Assembly: GCF_012927345.1 (NCBI RefSeq)
Contig: NZ_JABBGJ010000017.1
Location: forward strand, 62,001 to 126,000
DNA length: 64,000 nucleotides
Direction: 5' to 3'
Source of the DNA: Paraburkholderia polaris
Lineage (GTDB): Bacteria > Pseudomonadota > Gammaproteobacteria > Burkholderiales > Burkholderiaceae
The position numbers and the translations under genes were made by a program. Below the pieces are notes generated by a model, which saw nothing but the letters and a program-made list of their open reading frames with translations, was not told the origin of the DNA and made no database searches. Positions 17,060-23,891 of this stretch are shown piece after piece. Position 1 is the stretch's first letter, and every line of letters begins with the position of its first letter.

Positions 17060-18337
17060 TCAGGCTTCGACTTTTTCCTTCGCTACCTTCGGCGCTTTGT
17101 TGTGCTCGAGGATGAAGTCGCGCAACTGCGGATAGATGATGGTGCGCCAGCGGCGGCCCGAGAAAATGCCATAATGGCCGCATTTTTCCGCGGTGAAGTG
17201 ACGCTTGTTCCCCTCCGGAATGCCGCTGCACAACTCTTGCGCGGCGAACGTCTGACCGTCGCCGGAGATATCGTCCAGTTCGCCTTCGATCGTGAAGAGC
17301 GCGGTCTTCTTGATGTCCTGCGGACGCACCCGTTCGCCCGCGACGTCCCACGTGCCTTCGGCCAGACGGAATTCCTGGAACACCACGCGGATCGTGTCGA
17401 GGTAATAGTCCGCGTCCATGTCGAGCACGGCGTTGTACTCGTCGTAGAAGCGGCGATGTGCTTCCGCGTCGTCTTCGTCGCCGCGCAACAGGCTCTGGTA
17501 ATAATCCCAGTGCGAGGCTGCGTGCCGTTCCGGGTTCATCGCGACGAAACCGGTGTGTTGCAGGAAGCCCGGGTAAACCTTGCGGCCCACGCCCGGATAG
17601 TTCGGCGGCACCGTGAAGATCACGTTGTTTTCGAACCACTCATACGAGTGCTGCGTGGCGAGCGAGTTGACCGAGGTCGGGCTCTTGCGCGCGTCGATCG
17701 GGCCACCCATCATCGTCATGGTGCGCGGCGTGTCTTCGCCGCGGCTCGCCAGCAGCGAAATCGCGGCGAGCACCGGAACCGTGGGCTGGCACACCGAGAT
17801 CACGTGCAGATTCTTCGCGCCGATGTGGCGGATGAATTCCTGGATGTAGGCGATGTAATCGTCGAGATGAAACTCGCCTTCTTCGAGCGGCACCATGCGT
17901 GCGTCGATCCAGTCGGTCAGGTAGACCTTGTGGTCTTGCAGCAACGTGCGCACCGTATCGCGCAGCAGCGTGGCGTGGTGCCCTGACAACGGTGCGCACA
18001 CCAGCACGACCGGTTCATCTTTCAATTGGGTAACAGCGTCGCTGTCGTCCGCGAAACGCTTGAAGCGCATGAGGCGGCAGAACGGCTTCTCGATGATGGT
18101 CTGTTCGATGATCGGGATGTTATGACCATCTTTAACAATCTGATGCAGGTTGAACTCAGGCTTTTCGTAATCTTTGCCGAGCCGGTAGAGGAGTTCGTAA
18201 CCGGCAGAGAGGCGTGTGGCACCGGGCACATAGGCCAATGGGCTGGCGGGATTCGCGAATGATTTCGACGCGGCCTGGGCCCAGGCGGTGAGGGGGCTCA
18301 ACATCGCCCGCTGGAATTCGTGCAGTTGGTAGAGCAT
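17060..18337 (-). CDS. phaZ: Intracellular polyhydroxybutyrate depolymerase
   Basis: The enzyme degrades stored PHB granules to release hydroxybutyrate as carbon source. The 425-residue protein from ATG 18337 (MLYQLHEFQRAML) has the catalytic Cys183 in SVCQPT instead of the usual lipase Ser, Asp355 in GELDD and His388 in KCGHYG. These are the positions known for Ralstonia eutropha PhaZa1. The fold is alpha/beta hydrolase and the protein should be cytoplasmic and granule-associated. A ribosome site (cggag) precedes the start. An in-frame extension to 18418 is excluded. A good sigma70 promoter lies about 110 bases upstream. Confidence 0.93.
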   Translation of the reverse strand: MLYQLHEFQRAMLSPLTAWAQAASKSFANPASPLAYVPGATRLSAGYELLYRLGKDYEKPEFNLHQIVKDGHNIPIIEQTIIEKPFCRLMRFKRFADDSDAVTQLKDEPVVLVCAPLSGHHATLLRDTVRTLLQDHKVYLTDWIDARMVPLEEGEFHLDDYIAYIQEFIRHIGAKNLHVISVCQPTVPVLAAISLLASRGEDTPRTMTMMGGPIDARKSPTSVNSLATQHSYEWFENNVIFTVPPNYPGVGRKVYPGFLQHTGFVAMNPERHAASHWDYYQSLLRGDEDDAEAHRRFYDEYNAVLDMDADYYLDTIRVVFQEFRLAEGTWDVAGERVRPQDIKKTALFTIEGELDDISGDGQTFAAQELCSGIPEGNKRHFTAEKCGHYGIFSGRRWRTIIYPQLRDFILEHNKAPKVAKEKVEA

Positions 18338-18445
18338 GGGTGCTCCGTTTAAGCGGTTCGCATGGGGCTTGGCAAACACGCGTGTGGCGTTGCGGCAGGC
18401 CGTATTGGTTGTGGGCACATTGATTTTCGGCCAACAGTCTGCTCG

Positions 18446-18474
18446 ATCATACTGAACAAAGCGTACTTGTGCAA
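18446..18474 (-). promoter_or_regulatory. Sigma70 promoter of phaZ with overlapping TGC-rich palindrome
   Basis: On the minus strand TTGCAC (18474-18469) and TATGAT (18451-18446) are separated by exactly 17 bp. The predicted transcript would start near 18439 and have a leader of about 100 nt. The -35 box is part of an imperfect TGC-rich palindrome, TTGCTGCATTGCACAA (18484-18469). TGC-rich sites of this kind are bound by PhaR-type regulators of PHB genes, so control by PHB status is a reasonable inference. Confidence 0.65.
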
Positions 18475-18516
18475 TGCAGCAATTTGCGCGCGGGCTACGC
18501 GCAAACCGTCATTAAA

Positions 18517-20397
18517 TCATGGTACTGGCGATGCTGCCGCGCCGCTATCAGGGGTTGCCGCAGCTTCAAGTTCCTCTGCCATGGTGCCGTTATGCGGCGG
18601 TTGTCCGGTCGTCTGGGCCATTGCCTGTTCATGTTTCATCAGGTTCAGGCCGGTGTGCACCAGCGCCACATGCGAAAACGCCTGCGGGAAGTTGCCGACC
18701 AGGCGCTTCGCGGCCGGGTCGTACTCTTCCGCGAGCAGACCAACGTCATTGCAGAGGCCGAGCAGCCGTTCGTACATCGCGACAGCTTCATCGATACGGC
18801 CCTGTAAGGCGAGGTTGTCCACCATCCAGAACGAGCACGCGAGGAAGGTGCCTTCGCCGGGCGGCAGGCCGTCGTCGAATTCGGTGGTGCGGTAGCGCAT
18901 CACGAAGCCGCCGTGCATCAAGTCCTTTTCGATCGCCGCAACCGTGCCTTTGATGCGCGGATCGTCCGGTGGAAGGAAGCCGACCAGCGGCATCAGCAGG
19001 ACGCTCGCATCGAGCTGGTCGCTGCCGTAGGACTGGGAGAATGCGTTGAGCGCCGGATTCCATGCCTTTGCGCAGACTTCCGCGTGGATTTTCGCGCGGG
19101 TTGCGCGCCATTCATCGAGTGGGCCTTCCAGCTTGAACATTTCGGCCGACCGAATGGCGCGGTCGTAGGCGACCCACGCCATCACCTTGGAGAAGGTGAA
19201 GTGCTGGCGGCCGCCGCGCGTTTCCCAGATGCCTTCGTCCGGCTCTTCCCAGATCGTGTCGAGGTGGCCGAGCAGCGCGCGCTGCACGTTCCATGCGGTG
19301 TCGTCCGCCTGCAGGCCGCCGACCCGCGCGAGATGCAGCGCGTTCATTACTTCGCCGTAAACGTCGAGCTGGCGCTGGCCGACCGCGTTGTTGCCGATCC
19401 GCACGGGTTTGGCATCCTGATAGCCCGGCAGCCAGTCGATTTCGAACTCGGGCAGGCGCCGCTCGCCGGCAATCCCGTACATGATCTGCAGTTGATCGGG
19501 CGCGCCGGCCATCACGCGGCCGAGCCAGCTGCGCCACGCGCGGGCTTCGTCGTAGTAGCCGCCGCGCATCATCGCGAGCAGCGTGATGGTGGCGTCGCGC
19601 AGCCAGCAGTAGCGGTAGTCCCAGTTGCGCGTGCCGCCCAACTGTTCCGGAAGAGACGTGGTGGGCGCGGCGACGATGCCGCCAGTCGGCTCGTACGCGA
19701 GCGCCTTCAGCGTAATCAGCGAACGGCGGATCGGCGCGGCCCATCTACCCTCGACAGTGCTGCGCGCCGACCATTCGAGCCAATGGTTCTCGGTGCGTGC
19801 AAGCGACGTGTGCGGATCGCGGCCCGGCGGAATGCGCAGATGCGAGGCCGCATAGGCCAGCGAAAACGGCACGCGCTCACCTTCGCTCACAGTGAACTCG
19901 GCGACGGTTTTCATGTTCTCGCCGCGCAACTCGACCGGCGTGCGCAGCACCGCGGTGTCGGGGCCGACTATCGCCTTGACGCCGCTGTCGTGCTTCAGGC
20001 GATCGACCCACGGAATCGAAAAGCCGTAGTCGAAGCGCAGCACCAGTTCCATCTGCATACGCACCGTGCCGCGTTTGCCGACCACGATCCGTACCATTTC
20101 CGACCAGCCGTTGCCAGGCGGCATGAAGTCGATCAGCGTGACCGCGCCTTCGGCCGTTTCGAAATCGGTCTCGAGCACGAGGGTTTCGCCGCGATAACGG
20201 CGCGTGATCCTGGGCGGCGTATCCGACACCGGCGAAATCAGCCAGCGGCCGTTGTCAGGCGTGCCGAGCAGGGCGGCGAAGCAGGCGCCGGAGTCGAAAC
20301 GCGGCCAGCAAAGCCAGTCGACGGAGCCTTCCCGGGAGATGAGCGCGGCCGTGTGGCCGTCGCCGATGAGCGCGTAGTCTTCGATGAGTGCGGGCAT
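18517..20397 (-). CDS. Glycoside hydrolase family 15 protein (glucoamylase/trehalase-like)
   Basis: The 626-residue protein has the bacterial two-domain layout. An N-terminal beta-sandwich (YALIGDGHTAALISREGSVDWLCWPRFD in residues 8-35) is followed by an (alpha/alpha)6 catalytic domain from about residue 225, with TRNWDYRYCWLRDA near 256-269. Candidate catalytic acids are Glu388/392 in PDEGIWE and Glu557/558 in LAEEYDP. No signal peptide is present, so it should be cytoplasmic. Family members hydrolyse trehalose, maltooligosaccharides or related glucosides; which one cannot be told here. The last 35 residues are low-complexity. It lies downstream of no obvious sugar operon. Confidence 0.88.
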   Translation of the reverse strand: MPALIEDYALIGDGHTAALISREGSVDWLCWPRFDSGACFAALLGTPDNGRWLISPVSDTPPRITRRYRGETLVLETDFETAEGAVTLIDFMPPGNGWSEMVRIVVGKRGTVRMQMELVLRFDYGFSIPWVDRLKHDSGVKAIVGPDTAVLRTPVELRGENMKTVAEFTVSEGERVPFSLAYAASHLRIPPGRDPHTSLARTENHWLEWSARSTVEGRWAAPIRRSLITLKALAYEPTGGIVAAPTTSLPEQLGGTRNWDYRYCWLRDATITLLAMMRGGYYDEARAWRSWLGRVMAGAPDQLQIMYGIAGERRLPEFEIDWLPGYQDAKPVRIGNNAVGQRQLDVYGEVMNALHLARVGGLQADDTAWNVQRALLGHLDTIWEEPDEGIWETRGGRQHFTFSKVMAWVAYDRAIRSAEMFKLEGPLDEWRATRAKIHAEVCAKAWNPALNAFSQSYGSDQLDASVLLMPLVGFLPPDDPRIKGTVAAIEKDLMHGGFVMRYRTTEFDDGLPPGEGTFLACSFWMVDNLALQGRIDEAVAMYERLLGLCNDVGLLAEEYDPAAKRLVGNFPQAFSHVALVHTGLNLMKHEQAMAQTTGQPPHNGTMAEELEAAATPDSGAAASPVP

Positions 20398-20506
20398 GGG
20401 GCGTGTCTGTTTTACGCGCGGCGAAGGCCGCCGCGCTTGGGGGCGTCGTTCTTACCCGACTCGCGCGATGCGTTTTGGTTCAGCACGCAATGGGGCGAAA
20501 CGCGAG

Positions 20507-20535
20507 TTGGTAATTGTCAAATCACTGCCTACAAT
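20507..20535 (+). promoter_or_regulatory. Sigma70-like promoter for the small gene at 20625
   Basis: TTGGTA (20507-20512) and TACAAT (20530-20535) are separated by 17 bp. Transcription would start near 20542 and give a leader of about 80 nt before the ATG at 20625. The element lies in the divergent region shared with the GH15 gene. Confidence 0.5.
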
Positions 20536-20624
20536 CAATTTTCATGCCGATGCGCGGAGCTCTCCGGATCATGCACCGGCCTTGCCCATGGCGCATGCAG
20601 ACGCCACTTTCGAGGACCGAAGCT

Positions 20625-20870
20625 ATGCTGAACCCGTCGAAATCCGATTGCATCACGATTCTCTCAGCCGCCAGCGAACTGGCTGACGATTCGATGTTGC
20701 CGCTCGAACATGGCCGGCTGGGCCTGAGCCGCAACGGCATGCTGGCCGCGGCGGCCTTTCTGATCGAACGGGCCTGCTTCCGGCGTCATCAGGAAGGTGA
20801 CGGTCATTATGCCGTCGGCGGATTGTCGTTGCAGGGGCGCTTGCGTCTCGACCAGCTTTCGAACGGCTGA
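20625..20870 (+). CDS. Small hypothetical protein
   Basis: The 81-residue product begins MLNPSKSDCITILSAASEL at an ATG preceded by the ribosome-like sequence gagga. I do not recognise a domain. The sequence is soluble, with an Ala-rich helix (GMLAAAAFLIERACFRRH) and a C-terminal segment DGHYAVGGLSLQGRLRLDQLS. A promoter-like pair at 20507-20535 supports it as a real gene. The open frame extends upstream to 20514 but the promoter elements fall inside that extension, so the shorter form is chosen. Confidence 0.55.
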   Translation: MLNPSKSDCITILSAASELADDSMLPLEHGRLGLSRNGMLAAAAFLIERACFRRHQEGDGHYAVGGLSLQGRLRLDQLSNG

Positions 20871-21101
20871 CCATCCGTTGCGCGGCTTGCGCCGCGCGGC
20901 TGTCTTGCATCCGGCGCTCCGTGTCTGGCGCGGATCTGTCGCGCACGTACCGTTTCGCTGTGCCAATTGTTGCGCTGCCGCAGCCGCCATCAATCCGCGC
21001 GCCACTTCCCATCCCGGCACCCGATTCGTGCAAGACGTTACCGGGCCAGCACTGCACCCGGTCGCGCGTCCCTTCCTGCTCATCTTGCTGACTGCCGTCG
21101 C

Positions 21102-21254
21102 CTAGAAGTGCGACGCCCCCACGCCAAAAATCCCAATGATGCCGATGATGATCAGGTAGAGCGCGACGATGTAGTTCAACAGGCGCGGCATGACGAGAAT
21201 CAGAATACCGGCGATCAACGAAACCAGCGGGCCCAGGCTGAGTGTGACGTTCAT
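21102..21254 (-). CDS. DUF3096-type small membrane protein
   Basis: Reading the minus strand from ATG 21254 to TAG 21102 gives a 50-residue protein beginning MNVTLSLGPLVSLIAGILIL and ending GIFGVGASHF. It consists of two hydrophobic helices separated by MPRLLNY, the pattern of DUF3096 (small inner-membrane proteins of unknown function common in proteobacteria). The gene is divergent from the lactonase gene, with 142 bases between the two starts. Confidence 0.78.
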   Translation of the reverse strand: MNVTLSLGPLVSLIAGILILVMPRLLNYIVALYLIIIGIIGIFGVGASHF

Positions 21255-21396
21255 GAAGACTCCGTAGTGTGAGATGCGTGAGACGCGATTGAAAAAACTT
21301 ATACTTGCTTTGATAAAACAATTCGACCGATTGCGCGGCGGACCAGAGACACCATTACAACCGAATCAACCGAATAACCGATGTCCAGGAGGTCAT

Positions 21397-22692
21397 ATGC
21401 TTCGTAGTCACCGGGTCGCAGTGCACGCCATTTCAAACTCTTCTTTGCCTTCTGCTGCTCAATCCACCTCATGGCGCGACGGGCGGCCAGCTCCTCTGCG
21501 CTCCGCCCGCTCGATAATAAAAGGTTTCGTGCTCATGGTCTCGATTGTTGCTTCGCATGCGTTTGCGCAAGATTCCGGCCCGGCTCCCGCCGACGGCGTC
21601 TATGACATGCTGGTTGGCACCTACACCGGGGGCAAGAGCGAGGGCCTGTACGTCTATCGCTTCGACACGAAGACGGGTGAAGCGACCCGCGTGTCGGTCG
21701 CGCAGACAGTCAACCCGTCGTACCTGGTGGTGAGCCGCGACCGGCGCTTCGTCTATGCGGTCAACGAATTGCCCGGCGACAACGGTCCGGCGACGCAACG
21801 CGGCGGCATCAGCGCGTTTCGCTTCGATGCCGCGAGCGGCCAGCTGACCTTTCTCAACAAGGTCTCGTCGGACGGCAATGACCCGTGCTATCTAAGCCTG
21901 TCGCCGGACGGCAAATATCTGCTGACCGCGAACTACTCGGTGGCGGCCGATCCGGGCGGCAGCTTCGCGGTGTTCCCGTTGCAGGCGGATGGCCAGGTGG
22001 GCGCGTCGGTGCTCACGGTGCATCATGAAGGCGGCGGTCCGGTGAAGGGACGTCAGGACAACTCGCACGTTCACTCCACCGTGTTCTCGCCGGACGGTCA
22101 CTACCTGTTCGCGCAGGATCTGGGCGCCGACAAGCTTTACTCGTACCGGTACACGCCGGACGGAAGCCGCGGCCTGTTCGGCCCGACCGACTGGCGTTAC
22201 ACCCAGGAGAAAGCAGGCACGGGCCCGCGTCACCTGGTGTTCGGCGCGGACGGCAAGCATGCGTATCTGACGAGCGAACTGGCCGGCACGGTCAGCACCT
22301 TCAACTACGCCGACGGCAAGCTCACGCAGGTGCAGACGCTCTCGTTGACCGAGCCTGGCTTCAAGGGCGCCGTGGGCGGCTCGGCGATTCATCTGTCGCC
22401 GGACGGGCGTTTCCTGTACGCGACCAATCGCGGCGATGCGAACGATATCGTGATCTTCTCGGTCGATCCGGCCAACGGTCATCTGAAGAAGATCGGGCAT
22501 CAGCCGAGCCTCGGCAAGTCGCCGCGCGAATTCGCGATCGACCCGACCGGCAACTGGCTGATCGTCGGCAATCAGAACAGCGGCACGGTGTATGTGTTCA
22601 AGCGCGATCAGCAGAGCGGCTTGCTCGAAGCTAATCCGAAGCGGATTGAGATCGATTCGCCGGTGGACTTCAAGTTGGTGTCGCCTTCGTGA
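21397..22692 (+). CDS. Lactonase-family beta-propeller protein
   Basis: The 431-residue protein is a seven-bladed propeller of the lactonase family (the fold of E. coli 6-phosphogluconolactonase Pgl and of carboxymuconate lactonising enzymes). Repeated blade motifs include LSPDGKYLLTANY, FSPDGHYLFAQDLG and LSPDGRFLYATNRGD. The first 60 residues contain a hydrophobic stretch (GFVLMVSIVASHAFAQDS) preceded by Arg, consistent with an unusually long signal peptide cleaved after AFA, so the protein may be periplasmic. A strong ribosome site (ccaggagg) fixes the ATG at 21397. The substrate is unknown; a cytosolic Pgl role would conflict with export. Confidence 0.82.
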   Translation: MLRSHRVAVHAISNSSLPSAAQSTSWRDGRPAPLRSARSIIKGFVLMVSIVASHAFAQDSGPAPADGVYDMLVGTYTGGKSEGLYVYRFDTKTGEATRVSVAQTVNPSYLVVSRDRRFVYAVNELPGDNGPATQRGGISAFRFDAASGQLTFLNKVSSDGNDPCYLSLSPDGKYLLTANYSVAADPGGSFAVFPLQADGQVGASVLTVHHEGGGPVKGRQDNSHVHSTVFSPDGHYLFAQDLGADKLYSYRYTPDGSRGLFGPTDWRYTQEKAGTGPRHLVFGADGKHAYLTSELAGTVSTFNYADGKLTQVQTLSLTEPGFKGAVGGSAIHLSPDGRFLYATNRGDANDIVIFSVDPANGHLKKIGHQPSLGKSPREFAIDPTGNWLIVGNQNSGTVYVFKRDQQSGLLEANPKRIEIDSPVDFKLVSPS

Positions 22693-22996
22693 GGTGGGGT
22701 TGCGGGCGGGCGCCGTGCTAGAAGACGGGCCGCATCGGGCAATGCTGTTTTTGAGGAGAGCCGAACGGCGATGATGACAGCGGGCTTCTAAGTTGTTGCC
22801 GCCGCCTTGGGCTATGCTTCCGTCGGGGCGGTTCTGGACAGCTCTTAATCAACGTTTCCGAAGTTTCGGACAGAAATTTCTGAAATAATATCGACCGGGC
22901 CGATTTAGCCTGCGCGGGTAAGCGCGTGCTACATCGTGCGGCTTATACTCAGAAAGCCGTCGAGACAACGACGGTTCAGGCTTGGCAGCCTGAGTC
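22693..22996 (+). other. Intergenic region leading to the structured RNA
   Basis: No gene is supported. A TATACT at 22944-22949 is a candidate -10 element without a clear -35. It would start a transcript near 22957, some 40 bases before the RNA element at 22997. Confidence 0.4.
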
Positions 22997-23109
22997 ACTG
23001 AAACCCGCGCGCCTGCTTCGGCAGGTCGTGCGTTTGCATCCGCACGCCTGTTTTCCATGGGCGGGCTGTAGCAAGGAGACCTTCGGGTCTGCCGGTTTGT
23101 GGTTTCAGT
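22997..23109 (+). ncRNA. Multi-hairpin structured RNA leader (putative cis-regulatory element)
   Basis: A 9-bp closing stem pairs 22997-23005 with 23101-23109 perfectly. Inside it are three perfect hairpins: 23012-23016 with 23021-23025 (TTCG loop), 23027-23032 with 23041-23046 (8-nt loop), and 23077-23081 with 23086-23090 (TTCG loop). The octamer GGTCTGCC occurs at 23086-23093 and again at 23113-23120, so the 5' arm at 23077-23081 could pair with either copy, giving two exclusive structures. The element ends 86 bases before the ATG of the next gene. It may be a 5' regulatory leader or an independent small RNA. An open frame runs through it but shows no start signal. Confidence 0.55.
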
Positions 23110-23195
23110 ACCGGTCTGCCAACTTTGTTACGTGCCCGCTCACCCTATCTGTTAGCAAGTGTCGGGCGATTCAGGAACGAACCGGAAATCGCACC

Positions 23196-23606
23196 ATGAC
23201 AAAAATCACTAAACAGCTTCAAACTGCGTCACGTCCCCCGGTCGACGCACTTCAGTACGAGAAGCTCGCGCTTTCAACTTTCCACTTATGCGATCAGCAA
23301 CTTGGCCAGCTTAATCGGCTGGTTAATCTGGCAAGCACAATCTATCGATGCCCGACCGTGACACGCGACGAACGGCAAAGCCAGCGCGCATTGCTGGAAC
23401 TCCTGGTAGAGACGGTCGAAGGATATAAAAGTGATCTTGTGCGTGATCGCGAGTTGTATCAGGTCATCGCGCTTGATGCTAAAGGTGTACCTGAAAGCCG
23501 TATCACCGCGAAGCATGCCGCAGGCCTGCTTGCTAGTGCAGCAATAGCACATGCTGCAACGAGCGCAAGCATGTCTGTCGCACCGCTAACCAATGCTGAC
23601 GCATAG
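23196..23606 (+). CDS. Hypothetical soluble helical protein downstream of the RNA element
   Basis: The 136-residue product starts MTKITKQLQTASRPP. It is predicted to be mostly helical, with a central charged section (TRDERQSQRALLELLVETVEGYKSDL in residues about 58-85) and an Ala-rich C-terminus. No signal peptide, membrane helix or known domain was recognised. The start is not marked by a strong ribosome site; the frame is open upstream to 22926 through the structured leader, and that extension is judged non-coding. It is followed by a terminator and lies directly before the rhs gene, in an AT-richer section. Its relation to the RHS system is unknown. Confidence 0.6.
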   Translation: MTKITKQLQTASRPPVDALQYEKLALSTFHLCDQQLGQLNRLVNLASTIYRCPTVTRDERQSQRALLELLVETVEGYKSDLVRDRELYQVIALDAKGVPESRITAKHAAGLLASAAIAHAATSASMSVAPLTNADA

Positions 23607-23665
23607 CGCATAACCATGCGGTAGTCGCTGTAGCGTTGAGGGGGCTTTGCGTCCCTGTGAGAAAT

Positions 23666-23693
23666 AAAGGCGTGAAGCGATCCACGCCTTTTT
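23666..23693 (+). terminator. Rho-independent terminator
   Basis: A 9-bp stem (23666-23674 with 23683-23691) with an 8-nt loop ends in a run of T. It closes the small gene at 23196-23606 and separates it from the rhs gene. Confidence 0.82.
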
Positions 23694-23891
23694 CTCATCG
23701 CCACGCTCATCTCTGTGGTGGTGGCTCGGTCATGCACGGTCAATGCGACGCCGTCTCTTCGTTCCTGCCAAGAACCACAGACCGACTGCAACGCAATCAG
23801 ATTTTTCGGAATTGTCGTATATAAAAATATTTCACTCTCCTTAAAAATGCTTTCGCCTTCATCGGCGAAACGAACAACTAAAGGGAGAAAA

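Noticed and set aside
18913..20631. A 572-residue plus-strand open frame
   Set aside because: It is antisense to the GH15 gene, which has clear family motifs.
22926..23195. N-terminal extension of the 23196 protein
   Set aside because: It crosses the perfect hairpins, has no start signal, and includes many Cys/Arg/Trp codons unlike the rest of the protein.
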